Positions 6,889 to 14,911 of a DNA stretch of 49,392 bases are shown here, in pieces. The stretch covers positions 1-49,392 of the forward strand of contig JANXYO010000118.1 in assembly GCA_025356015.1 (NCBI GenBank), given 5' to 3'. Numbering within the stretch: position 1 is the stretch's first letter; each line of letters opens with the position of its first letter. Made by a program: the position numbers and the translations under genes. This stretch comes from Spirochaetaceae bacterium. GTDB taxonomy: Bacteria; Spirochaetota; Spirochaetia; Treponematales; Rectinemataceae. Under the pieces are notes generated by a model, which worked only from the letters and a program-made list of their open reading frames with translations, had not been told where the DNA came from and did not search any database.

Positions 6889-8370
6889 TCACGGTCCCTT
6901 CGCGAGGGCGGCCGAGAGGCGGGAGAGTCTGAGCTCGAGGGCCTCCCTCGCCTCCTCGCCGGGCTGGAGACTGCTTGCGTCAATCCCGGCCCTGATGGGT
7001 TCTGGCAGGAAGCCCCGGGGGATTCCGCGGTAGAAAAGGAAGGAGACGATCGCGCTCGGTATGGCCTGGGGCGGCTCGGCTTCCTCGGTGAAAAGGAAAT
7101 TGCCAAGGGAATAGGCGATCAGCGACTGTCCCCGCGCCTCGATGCCCTGGAGGACATGGGGATGGCTCCCGATGACAAGGCGGGCACCCGCGTCCGCGAA
7201 ACCACGGTAGAGCTCGCGGGTGGTGGCAGGGGGGCTCTCGACATATTCCGAGCCCCCGTGGGCCATGACGACCACGGTGTTTCCGCCAGCCGCGGCTAGG
7301 CTTATGGCCGAAAGGCTCATGTTCTCATCGCTTGCGACTCCCGGCTTTGAAGGCCCGGCAGCGGCTTCCTCGGTGGTGAACCCAAGGCGCTCGCGCGGAT
7401 ATCGGGCAAAACCGAGGAAGGCGAGCATCTGGCCTCCTGCGGGAGACGGGAGCAGACGGGGCGCCTCGGCCGCCTGGATATCGCGTCCCGCGCCGACAAA
7501 GGGCATGCCCGCCCCCTCGAGGTCCTCAAGGCTGTCGAGGAAGCCCACTTCTCCATAGTCGAATGCGTGGTTGTTCGCGAAGAGGAGGAGGGAGAGACCG
7601 GCCTCGCCAAGGGCCCGGGAGCTCCCCGGGGGGAAGCGGAACTGGAAGCGCTTGCGGGGATTCGGGTAGCCGCGCGTAGTGACGGGGCCCTCGAGGTTGG
7701 CGACCAGGAGGCCCCGAGACCGCATGAAGGCCAACAGACCTCCGCCAAAGAGCCTATCCTGGCCTTCCTCACCACCTAGAAGCCGCATGCCGCCCTCTGG
7801 TCCCAGCTGGATGTCCCCGGCCGCGGCGAGGATATAGGGTGGGGCCTCGGCCCGGCAGGCGGCCGAGGCCCTGTCGAGCCAGCCAAGGAGGGCGGGATCC
7901 CTTCCCTTCCTGCCGGAGAGTGTGAGCAGGAGGCCCTGTGCGAAGGGATAGCCGCTCTGGCCCGGCCATTTCCCGCCTATCTCGGCGGCACGGCGCGGCG
8001 GCGCGACGGACTCAAGTGCCTCGAGCCCGAGCGACCTTGCCTCGGCCTCATCAAAACGGTAGCGGGGACTGGATATCGGCAGAGGCAAGGCAAGCCACCT
8101 GGTACCCGCTTCCCGCGTGGTCCGCGGGCCAAGAAGCAGCGAGGCGGGGGCCTGCGCATCAACGTCCTTGGCGAGCTCAAGGCCGAGTGCCGCATCGGAA
8201 TCAGGGCCTGCAAGCTTCCACCCGGGGGGCAGGGGCGTCGCTGCGATGATGTCGGAGAGACGGGGGCCGAGCTCAGCCTCCGCCAGGAGCTCGATCCTGC
8301 CCCCTTGTTCCGAGCAGGCCGCGAGGAAGGGCAGGGCAATGAGGATCAGGGCCCGGACGCGGCGATGCAC
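6889..8370 (-). CDS. CapA-family (PGA_cap) metallophosphoesterase-like lipoprotein
   Basis: 493 residues. The N-terminus is a lipoprotein signal with lipobox LAAC (Cys19), placing it on the periplasmic side. From about residue 178 it carries the CapA/PgsA calcineurin-like fold: AAGDIQLG, NLEGPV, LLFANNHAFDYGE, VVMAHGGSEY and VIGSHPHVLQG, matching the metal-ligand blocks of the family. Residues 20-175 form an extra region that I cannot assign. In Firmicutes CapA takes part in poly-gamma-glutamate export, but most family members have no known role and no capB/capC is present here. The start is GTG 8370. It lies 56 bases behind the MFS gene and is probably cotranscribed with it. Confidence 0.85.
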   Translation of the reverse strand: MHRRVRALILIALPFLAACSEQGGRIELLAEAELGPRLSDIIAATPLPPGWKLAGPDSDAALGLELAKDVDAQAPASLLLGPRTTREAGTRWLALPLPISSPRYRFDEAEARSLGLEALESVAPPRRAAEIGGKWPGQSGYPFAQGLLLTLSGRKGRDPALLGWLDRASAACRAEAPPYILAAAGDIQLGPEGGMRLLGGEEGQDRLFGGGLLAFMRSRGLLVANLEGPVTTRGYPNPRKRFQFRFPPGSSRALGEAGLSLLLFANNHAFDYGEVGFLDSLEDLEGAGMPFVGAGRDIQAAEAPRLLPSPAGGQMLAFLGFARYPRERLGFTTEEAAAGPSKPGVASDENMSLSAISLAAAGGNTVVVMAHGGSEYVESPPATTRELYRGFADAGARLVIGSHPHVLQGIEARGQSLIAYSLGNFLFTEEAEPPQAIPSAIVSFLFYRGIPRGFLPEPIRAGIDASSLQPGEEAREALELRLSRLSAALAKGP

Positions 8371-8426
8371 CCAGGGACCTCGATCCGCCCCCTGGGGGAT
8401 CGGGGGGAGGGGAGAGGGCCACGCGC

Positions 8427-9584
8427 TTATTCCCGCCCCCTGCGGACCATCCCCACCTGGAGGGCGAGTCCGGCGGCCATGAGGACGGCGAGCCAGATGA
8501 AGATCGATGACCAGGACACGAGCTGGTAGACGAGGCCTCCCGCGATCGAGCCAAGAATCTGCCCCGCAGTGAGGAGGGCCTCATGGATGGTGACGCGCCT
8601 GTCGCGGTCGCTCGCGCCGCTCGCGCCGTAGAAGAGGGACATGCTGTAGATGAAAGCCATCACGAGTCCCGTGGCGAAAAGGCCCAGGGCAAAGGCCATG
8701 GGCGTCTTGATGAAGATGAAGAGGATGTCGAGGCAGAGTGCCGCGAGCACGGCGAGGGGGACCAGGGCCACACGGAAATGCCAGGACGCGATCCGGCCCA
8801 CGAAAGCGAAGCCAAGTGCGGTGGCCGCGGCCCTGATGAGGAGGACGAGGCCGATACCCGATTCGCTCATCGCGAGCTCGTCCTTGGCGTAGAGGGGGAA
8901 GATGTTGAAGAAGACAGCCATGAAGGCATAGATGAGGAAGACCCCGACCCAGGAGGGGAAGCGCAGGGGGCTCGAATGGTCGGTGGCGCCCTTCCTCGCC
9001 CCTGAGGCAAGCTGCGCGGGCGGGGGAGCGATGTGTCTCGCCGCGAGGATGAACAGCCCCGTGCCCAGGAAGACCGCGATGCCCACGTATAAAGGGAGGA
9101 ACACGCCCCTCTCGGTGAGCATGCCTGAGATGTAGGGAGAGACCACTGCGCCCATGCTCCACGAGGCGCTGAAGGCGCCGTTTGCCCTGCCGAGCGCCGG
9201 CCCCTCGACTCCCGAGGTGATCCAGCCCATCAGCCTTGGCCAGAAAAGGGCGCAGGCGAAACCGTACAGGGAGTTGCAGACAAAGGCCGAAAGGAGGCTC
9301 GGGGTAAGGAGGTGGACCACAAGGAGGGCGGCCGAGGATAGGTGCATGAGGGCCATGGAGACCGGGGCGGGCAGGATGCGCGACAGCGGTTTCAGGACGA
9401 TGCAGCCGAGGAAGTAGGAGATGGCCCAGAGGGCAGCGAACCAGCCCACGGTGGCAGGACCTGCGCCGTAGGCTTCCTTGGCGACGAAAAGGAAGCCAAG
9501 GTTGACGATCCCGATCGCAAGGGCCGCAAGGAAGGCGCTCGGCAGAAGAAGGACAAGGCGGCGGTCGGGAAGTGCGGCGGGCAT
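8427..9584 (-). CDS. major facilitator superfamily (MFS) transporter
   Basis: 385 residues dominated by hydrophobic helices (about 12), with a short polar loop in the middle (about residues 185-205, HIAPPPAQLASGARKGATDH) that separates two six-helix halves, the usual MFS arrangement. GRANGAFSASWSMGAVVSPY in helix 4/5 is typical of drug- or sugar-type MFS proteins. The substrate cannot be told. ATG 9584 is preferred to GTG 9590 because the promoter's -10 box ends at 9591, leaving no room to transcribe the GTG. Confidence 0.85.
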   Translation of the reverse strand: MPAALPDRRLVLLLPSAFLAALAIGIVNLGFLFVAKEAYGAGPATVGWFAALWAISYFLGCIVLKPLSRILPAPVSMALMHLSSAALLVVHLLTPSLLSAFVCNSLYGFACALFWPRLMGWITSGVEGPALGRANGAFSASWSMGAVVSPYISGMLTERGVFLPLYVGIAVFLGTGLFILAARHIAPPPAQLASGARKGATDHSSPLRFPSWVGVFLIYAFMAVFFNIFPLYAKDELAMSESGIGLVLLIRAAATALGFAFVGRIASWHFRVALVPLAVLAALCLDILFIFIKTPMAFALGLFATGLVMAFIYSMSLFYGASGASDRDRRVTIHEALLTAGQILGSIAGGLVYQLVSWSSIFIWLAVLMAAGLALQVGMVRRGRE

Positions 9585-9590
9585 TCTCAC

Positions 9591-9620
9591 AGCCTAGCCC
9601 GAGCTCAATGGACGGGTCAA
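9591..9620 (-). promoter_or_regulatory. sigma70-type promoter for the MFS-capA operon
   Basis: TTGACC (9620-9615), an 18-base spacer, then TAGGCT (9596-9591). ATG 9584 lies six bases beyond the -10 box, so the transcript is predicted to begin at or next to the start codon. Confidence 0.6.
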
Positions 9621-9632
9621 TCGACCGCGGAT

Positions 9633-9662
9633 TTGACACCCGGGCGGTGGAGTGCGTACTAT
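9633..9662 (+). promoter_or_regulatory. sigma70-type promoter for ligA
   Basis: Consensus TTGACA (9633-9638), an 18-base spacer, then TACTAT (9657-9662). The predicted leader is only about 10 bases and starts at or near the AGGAG ribosome binding site at 9670-9674. Confidence 0.8.
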
Positions 9663-9679
9663 GGCTCCTAGGAGCAGCC

Positions 9680-11584
9680 ATGGCGAGCAAGAAGGGCGGG
9701 CGCGTCGCCGAACTCGAGCGCCTCATCGTCCACCATCAGGAACTCTACTACAACAGACAGCCGGAGATCTCCGACGCAGAGTTCGACGAGCTCTGGGACG
9801 AGTTGTCTTCACTCGATCCCGACAACCCGGTCCTCGGCGCCGTCGGCCCAGACAGTGCCGACGGCTGGCCAAAGGAGCGCCACCTCATGCCCATGGGCAG
9901 CCAGGAGAAGGCCTCAAACCCCGAGGAGTTCCTCGCCTGGGCGGCCAAGGTGGCCCATCCCGAATACCTAGTCCAGTACAAGCTGGACGGCGCGAGCCTG
10001 GAGCTTCAGTACTCGGGTGGCCTGCTCTCCCGCGCCGTCACGAGGGGCGATGGCGAGATCGGGGACGACATCACGCCCAACGCGTCGCGGATGCGTGGCG
10101 TGGTCGGCCGCCTCAAGGCTCCCTTCGACGGCGCGGTGCGTGGCGAGGTCGTGATGACCAGGGAGATCCACCGCACGAAGTATGCCGACAAGGCCAATTG
10201 CCGCAACGCAGCGAACGGTCTCATGAAGCGCAAGGACGGAGTCGGCAGCGAGGACCTCCGCGTCATCTGCTACGACGCCCGGGCCTTGCCGGATCGGGGC
10301 TCCCGCGATCCCCGATCCGGTTTCGCCGACGAGCTGTACAAGCTCTCATGGCTCGAGACGATGGGCTTCGAGACTGTGCCGATGCGGCTGTGCACCAGCG
10401 CCGGGGAGGTCGTCGGCTACCGCGCCCGCATCATGGCCGAGCGTCCTTCCATGCCCTACGACATCGATGGCCTCGTCGTGAAGGGCAGGGAGATCGACCT
10501 GGCGGACATGGAGCGCGCCCGGCCCGAGAAGCAGATTGCCTTCAAGTTCAGCCTCGAGGAGGCAGTCTCGACATTGCGCGAGGTCGAATGGAGCGAATCT
10601 GGCGCGAACTTCACGCCCATCGGAATCATCGACCCGGTGAGGCTCGCGGGCACGACGGTGCAGCGCGCGAACCTCGTCAACACCAACATCGTAAAGGGCA
10701 TGGGCCTAAGGCTCGGCTCGAGGGTGGTGATAACCAAGCGGGGCGAGATAATCCCCAAGATCGAGAGCCTCGTCGACAACCCAGAGGATGCCGCCGAGAT
10801 ACCTGTCCCCTCGACCTGCTCCTGTGGAGCGGGCCTTGTGGACGAGGGCACGAGGCTCTACTGCCCCAATCCCGAGTGTCCAAAGAAATCCCTCCACCGC
10901 CTCGAGAAATGGCTCTCCGTGCTGGACATCCGCGCCTTCGGTGTTGGCATAATCGGCAAGCTCCACGCCTCCGGCAGGGTGAAGTCCATCGCTGACCTCT
11001 ACTCCCTCGAGGCGGGCGAGCTTGCCGAGTACGACCGGATGGGGGAGCTTCTCGCGAGGAAGATCCTGCGCAACCTCCTGGTCCGAAACGAGGTTTCCTT
11101 GAGCGAGTTTATCGCTGGCTTCGACATCGAGGGCATCGGAGAGCTCATCACCCAGAAGGCGGCGCTCGCGGGCTTCGACAGCCTCGAGAAACTCCGCGCG
11201 GCCGGGCCTGAGGAGCTCGCCTTGGTCGATGGACTGGCGGAGATCACGGCCCGCACCATCGTCGATGGGCTTGCAGCCCTGGCAGGCGAGATGGACGCCC
11301 TCCTTGCGACGGGAGCGGTCCGCATCAGGGTTCCGGCCGCGGGCGGGCCCCTCGCAGGCAAAAGCTTCTGCTTCACCGGGGAGCTCAAGACGATGAAGCG
11401 GCCCGAGGCCGAGGCTCTGGTCAAGTCCCTCGGCGGGACCGCCAAGCCCAGCGTGACCAAGGGCCTTGGCTATCTGGTCACCAACGATCCGCTCTCGGGC
11501 TCCGACAAGAACAAGAAGGCGGCGTCCTATGGGGTCGCCGTTATCGGCGAGGACGAGTTCCTGCGGCTCGCGGGCAGGGCCTGA
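9680..11584 (+). CDS. ligA: NAD-dependent DNA ligase, divergent LigA type
   Basis: 634 residues that seal nicks in DNA using NAD+. Order: Ia-like N-terminus (ELYYNRQPEISDAEFDELWD), adenylation domain with active-site Lys at about 101 in QYKLDG, VTRGDGEIGDDITPN and GAVRGEVV, OB fold, a four-Cys zinc finger (CSCG, then YCPNPEC), helix-hairpin-helix repeats, and a C-terminal BRCT domain (LAGKSFCFTGELKTMKRPEAEA). It is slightly shorter than the usual ~670 residues. Several motifs differ from canonical LigA: MPMGSQEK instead of MLSL, and NCRNAANGLMKRKDG where RNAAAGSLRQLD is usual. ATG 9680 is chosen for its AGGAG five bases upstream and the strong promoter; longer in-frame starts precede the promoter. 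It could be a second ligase or the only one. Confidence 0.9.
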   Translation: MASKKGGRVAELERLIVHHQELYYNRQPEISDAEFDELWDELSSLDPDNPVLGAVGPDSADGWPKERHLMPMGSQEKASNPEEFLAWAAKVAHPEYLVQYKLDGASLELQYSGGLLSRAVTRGDGEIGDDITPNASRMRGVVGRLKAPFDGAVRGEVVMTREIHRTKYADKANCRNAANGLMKRKDGVGSEDLRVICYDARALPDRGSRDPRSGFADELYKLSWLETMGFETVPMRLCTSAGEVVGYRARIMAERPSMPYDIDGLVVKGREIDLADMERARPEKQIAFKFSLEEAVSTLREVEWSESGANFTPIGIIDPVRLAGTTVQRANLVNTNIVKGMGLRLGSRVVITKRGEIIPKIESLVDNPEDAAEIPVPSTCSCGAGLVDEGTRLYCPNPECPKKSLHRLEKWLSVLDIRAFGVGIIGKLHASGRVKSIADLYSLEAGELAEYDRMGELLARKILRNLLVRNEVSLSEFIAGFDIEGIGELITQKAALAGFDSLEKLRAAGPEELALVDGLAEITARTIVDGLAALAGEMDALLATGAVRIRVPAAGGPLAGKSFCFTGELKTMKRPEAEALVKSLGGTAKPSVTKGLGYLVTNDPLSGSDKNKKAASYGVAVIGEDEFLRLAGRA

Positions 11585-11600
11585 TGGGCCGGGGATCCTG

Positions 11601-11900
11601 ATGCAGACAGCCGACTGGATACGCCCCTCAGGAAGCCGCATCCTCGTTGCCGTCAAGGTCGTGCCCGGCTCCGCCCGGTCATGCCTCGCCGGCATGCGCG
11701 GCGGCTGCCTCCTGGTCAGGGTGGCTGCCCCGCCCGAGAAGGGCAAGGCGAACGAGGAGCTCAGGTCCTGCGTCGCCGCCGCCCTGGGCATCTCGAAGTC
11801 CGAGGTCGAGCTTGCCGCCGGGGCCTCATCGCGCAGGAAGACCCTCTCCCTTCCCGCTTCCATGGAGGCAGCCCTAAGGTCCCTCGCGACGCAGGCCTAG
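11601..11900 (+). CDS. yggU: DUF167/YggU-family protein
   Basis: A 99-residue protein of the conserved YggU/DUF167 family. VAVKVVPGSARS, then LLVRVAAPPEKGKANEEL and SEVELAAGASSRRKTLSL, is the complete family pattern. The biochemical role is unknown in all bacteria. It starts 16 bases after the ligA stop and is probably cotranscribed. Confidence 0.85.
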   Translation: MQTADWIRPSGSRILVAVKVVPGSARSCLAGMRGGCLLVRVAAPPEKGKANEELRSCVAAALGISKSEVELAAGASSRRKTLSLPASMEAALRSLATQA

Positions 11901-11946
11901 AGGCCGCGAGAGCCCTGCCAGCAATGTCCCGCGGGAGGCCGCGGAC

Positions 11947-11976
11947 TTGAACGCTGGAGCCGATGCGCGCTAGACT
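11947..11976 (+). promoter_or_regulatory. sigma70-type promoter for argS
   Basis: TTGAAC (11947-11952), an 18-base spacer, then TAGACT (11971-11976). This gives a leader of about 55 bases with GGGAGGAG at 12021-12028. Confidence 0.6.
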
Positions 11977-12038
11977 GCCCTCCCGTCGCGCGGCAAATTG
12001 ATCCGGCCCGAAGGCATGACGGGAGGAGCCTCAAAGCG

Positions 12039-13802
12039 ATGACAGAGCTCAAGACTGCATGGAAGAACATCGTCGCCGGAGCCCTCGAGGCCTATGCCCG
12101 TGAGCGCGGCGTCGAGGCAGGCCCGGACCTTGTCTCGGCCATCGTGATAGAGAGACCTCCGAAGGCCGAGCTCGGCGACCTCGGCTTCCCGATGTTCCCC
12201 TTTGCCAAGCTCCTTCGCTCGGCTCCCGCCCAGGTGGCGGCTGCCCTCGCCTCCAAGATCGCGGCCGATCCCGCCGCGGGGGCACGTGGCCAGGCCAGGG
12301 CCGAAGGTCCATACCTCAATGTGAGCCTCGCCAGGCCAGGCATCTGCGGCGCCACGATCGCAGCGGCGACGTCTCCGGGCTGGGGCAGCTTTGGTTTCCT
12401 CGCTGGCAAGAAGGTGATGATCGAGTTCTCCAGCCCGAACACGAACAAGCCCCTCCACCTGGGCCACCTGCGCAACAACGCCCTCGGGGAATCGATTTCG
12501 CGGATCCTCTCTGCCGCTGGAGCCGAGGTGCGAAAGGTCAACCACATCAACGACCGGGGCGTCCACATCTGCAAGTCGATGCTCGCATACCAGCGCTACG
12601 GCGAGGGCCGCCTGCCCGCAGACGAGGGTCTGAAGAGCGACCATTTCGTCGGCAAGTACTATGTCATGTTCAACAAGCTCAAGGAGGAGGACCCGCGGGC
12701 CGAGGAAGCGGCACAGGGCCTCCTGCGGCGATGGGAGGCCGGCGAGAGCGAGGTCATCGAGCTGTGGAAGCGAATGAACGGCTGGGCTATAGAGGGCATC
12801 AAGGCCACCTACGAGAGGACCGATGTCTGCTTCGACCTGTATGACTTCGAGAGCGACACCTACGAACTGGGGCGCGCGGAGGTGCTGAAGGGCCTAGCGG
12901 CGGGCGTCTTCTACAAGGAGGAGGACGGCTCCATATGGGTCGACCTCGAGGACGCCGGCCTCGACAAGAAGGTCCTCCTGCGCAAGGACGGCACCAGCCT
13001 CTACATCACCCAGGATATCGGCACCGCCATCTTCAGGCACGGCGACTGGCCATACGACAGGCTCATCTATGTGGTTGCCAACGAGCAGCAATACCATTTC
13101 AAGGTCCTCTTCGAGGTCCTGAAGCGCCTTGGCTTCGAATGGGCAGCCGAGCTCCACCACCTTGCCTACGGTCTGGTCAATCTGCCTTCGGGGCGCATGA
13201 AGACCCGCGAGGGCACGGTCGTCGACGCCGACGACCTCATGGACGAGATTTCTGCTCTCGCGGCCAAGGAGATCGAGGAGAAGGGCAGGGAGGGCGCCGT
13301 CGGGGACATGGCCGGAGTCGCCGAGAAGATCGCCCTGGGGGCCCTTCACTACTACCTCCTCCAGACGGGGCCCATGAAGGACATGCTCTACGACACCGAG
13401 GCATCGCTTTCCTTCACAGGCGATACCGGACCCTACATCCAGTACATGGGGGCCAGGGCCTCCTCGATCCTGCGAAAGCACGAAGCCGGCGAGGGCAATG
13501 CCGTCAAGGGCAGGGTCCGTTTCGAGCTTCTCTGCGGGGACGCGGACTGGAACCTCGTCAAGCGGATAGCCGAGTTCCCCGAGACCCTCGAGGCCTCGGC
13601 CAAGGCCATGGAGCCCTCCCTGCTCGCGGGCTACCTCCACGACCTGGCCGTCGACTTCTCGGCCTGGTACAGGGACAACCCCGTCCTCAACAACAGCGAC
13701 GCCGATCTCTCGGCTAGCAGGGTCGAGCTTGTGAGGGCGGTGAGGGCCACCTTGCAGGCCGGAACCCGCCTGGTTTGCATGCCCTTCCTGGAATCGATGT
13801 GA
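12039..13802 (+). CDS. argS: arginyl-tRNA synthetase
   Basis: 587 residues, class I synthetase charging tRNA-Arg. Visible are the N-terminal additional domain, the HIGH-type signature in SSPNTNKPLHLGHLRNNALG, VNHINDRGVHICKSM, the KMSK-equivalent loop GRMKTREGTVVDADDLM, and the DALR anticodon-binding domain ending in DNPVLNNSDADLSASRVELV. The length is normal. The start is supported by GGGAGGAG ten bases upstream. It has its own promoter and is followed by a separate promoter for rplU. Confidence 0.95.
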   Translation: MTELKTAWKNIVAGALEAYARERGVEAGPDLVSAIVIERPPKAELGDLGFPMFPFAKLLRSAPAQVAAALASKIAADPAAGARGQARAEGPYLNVSLARPGICGATIAAATSPGWGSFGFLAGKKVMIEFSSPNTNKPLHLGHLRNNALGESISRILSAAGAEVRKVNHINDRGVHICKSMLAYQRYGEGRLPADEGLKSDHFVGKYYVMFNKLKEEDPRAEEAAQGLLRRWEAGESEVIELWKRMNGWAIEGIKATYERTDVCFDLYDFESDTYELGRAEVLKGLAAGVFYKEEDGSIWVDLEDAGLDKKVLLRKDGTSLYITQDIGTAIFRHGDWPYDRLIYVVANEQQYHFKVLFEVLKRLGFEWAAELHHLAYGLVNLPSGRMKTREGTVVDADDLMDEISALAAKEIEEKGREGAVGDMAGVAEKIALGALHYYLLQTGPMKDMLYDTEASLSFTGDTGPYIQYMGARASSILRKHEAGEGNAVKGRVRFELLCGDADWNLVKRIAEFPETLEASAKAMEPSLLAGYLHDLAVDFSAWYRDNPVLNNSDADLSASRVELVRAVRATLQAGTRLVCMPFLESM

Positions 13803-13809
13803 GCGCGGA

Positions 13810-13839
13810 TTGACAGCGGGATGCCCGTGGGTGTATAAG
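13810..13839 (+). promoter_or_regulatory. strong sigma70-type promoter of the rplU-rsfS operon
   Basis: Consensus TTGACA (13810-13815), an 18-base spacer, then TATAAG (13834-13839), giving a leader of about 30 bases before rplU. It starts eight bases after the argS stop. Confidence 0.8.
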
Positions 13840-13876
13840 ACACAGCCCAACTATTGATTATATCGAGGTCACGCAC

Positions 13877-14185
13877 ATGTACGCAGTTGTCGAGATCAGT
13901 GGAAAGCAGTATCACGCCGAAAAGGGCGATGTTCTCATGGTAGACCGTCTCGAGGCCGAAAAGGGCGTCGCGATATCCTTTGACAAGGTTGTCTTCTTCT
14001 CCGGCGACACGGTCAAGGTCGGCTCTCCCTACGTAGCCGGCGCGGCGGTCAAGGCCATCGTCCAGGAAGAGATCAAGGGCGAGAAGATCATCGTCTTCAA
14101 GTACAAGCCCAAGAAGGACTATCGCAGGACCCATGGCCACCGCCAGCCCTACACCCTCCTCAAGGTCGAGGAGATCCTGGGATAA
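13877..14185 (+). CDS. rplU: 50S ribosomal protein L21
   Basis: 102 residues. The N-terminus MYAVVEISGKQYHAEKGDVL and the C-terminal KYKPKKDYRRTHGHRQPYT are diagnostic of L21, which binds 23S rRNA in the large subunit. The length is normal. It leads the conserved rplU-prp-rpmA-obg cluster. Confidence 0.97.
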   Translation: MYAVVEISGKQYHAEKGDVLMVDRLEAEKGVAISFDKVVFFSGDTVKVGSPYVAGAAVKAIVQEEIKGEKIIVFKYKPKKDYRRTHGHRQPYTLLKVEEILG

Positions 14186-14199
14186 GGGGCCTTCAAGCG

Positions 14200-14538
14200 G
14201 TGATCTCCGCGAGGGTCTATCTGGATGAGACGGGCGGGATTGCCCGCTTCGAGGCCAGCGGGCACTCGGGCCAAGGGCCGGCAGGACGGGATATCGTCTG
14301 CGCCGCGTTCACAGTCCTGGCGAGAACCGCATTTGAAACGCTTTCGGGCTTCCCGGGAGCCGATCTCGAGCTAGAGGCGCCAGAACCCGGCATCCTGAAC
14401 TTCCGGGTGAGGCGGCCAGGGGCCGGGAGCGAGAGAGCCGCGGGCATCGCGGACTTCCTGCTGGCCGGTCTTTCGGGTCTTGAACGGGAATACCCCGGGG
14501 AACTGGGGCTGACGATCGAACGTAATTGGAGGAAATGA
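14200..14538 (+). CDS. prp: Prp/YsxB-family cysteine protease between rplU and rpmA
   Basis: 112 residues. The family signature is complete: [17 protein letters not shown] gives the catalytic His (about residue 22) and Cys (about 34). In Firmicutes, Prp removes an N-terminal extension from L27, and the gene always lies between rplU and rpmA, as here. The L27 encoded just downstream has no such extension, so the target here is unclear. The start is GTG 14200, 14 bases after rplU. The stop lies one base before the rpmA ATG. Confidence 0.88.
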   Translation: MISARVYLDETGGIARFEASGHSGQGPAGRDIVCAAFTVLARTAFETLSGFPGADLELEAPEPGILNFRVRRPGAGSERAAGIADFLLAGLSGLEREYPGELGLTIERNWRK

Positions 14539-14539
14539 T

Positions 14540-14794
14540 ATGGCACACAAGGGCGTCAACGGCCGCGATTCCAATCCGCAGTACCTGGGCGTAAAAGCCT
14601 ACGGGAACCAGATCGTCACGGCTGGCTCGATCATAATCCGCCAGCGCGGCACTAGGATCCATCCTGGTCTCAACGTCGGGATCGGCAAGGACGACACGCT
14701 GTACGCGCTCAAGGATGGCCGGGTCTTCTTCAAGGAATACCGTGGCAGGAAGTTCGCAGGCATCGAAATCATCGAGGCTGGAGCAGCTGAGTAG
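14540..14794 (+). CDS. rpmA: 50S ribosomal protein L27, with shortened N-terminal tail
   Basis: 84 residues. [20 protein letters not shown], then [27 protein letters not shown], is L27. The N-terminal tail of L27 reaches the peptidyl transferase centre. Compared with the common AHKKAGGSTRNGRDS pattern, this protein reads [10 protein letters not shown], about five residues shorter with a basic Lys and Arg lost. It carries no Prp-cleavable extension. GGAGG lies eight bases before the ATG, and no better upstream start exists in the overlapping prp end. Confidence 0.95.
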   Translation: MAHKGVNGRDSNPQYLGVKAYGNQIVTAGSIIIRQRGTRIHPGLNVGIGKDDTLYALKDGRVFFKEYRGRKFAGIEIIEAGAAE

Positions 14795-14911
14795 CTGTCT
14801 CAAGCCCGGCGGGCCGGGAAAGCGATCGCGGACCCGGCACATGGAGCCGCCTCACGGCGCAGCATCAGGCTGGGCTTGTAGGGGCGGTTTCTTCTTTAAT
14901 AGGACATACCA

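Noticed and set aside
10706-11863. A 385-codon open frame antisense to ligA and yggU
   Set aside because: Both plus-strand genes are recognisable families, and the antisense frame has no promoter or ribosome binding site.
14795-14911. Terminator or riboswitch between rpmA and obg
   Set aside because: The gap has GC-rich self-complementary stretches but no T tract and no recognisable conserved RNA fold; poor promoter-like boxes (TTGTAG, 15 bases, TAATAG) were not convincing.
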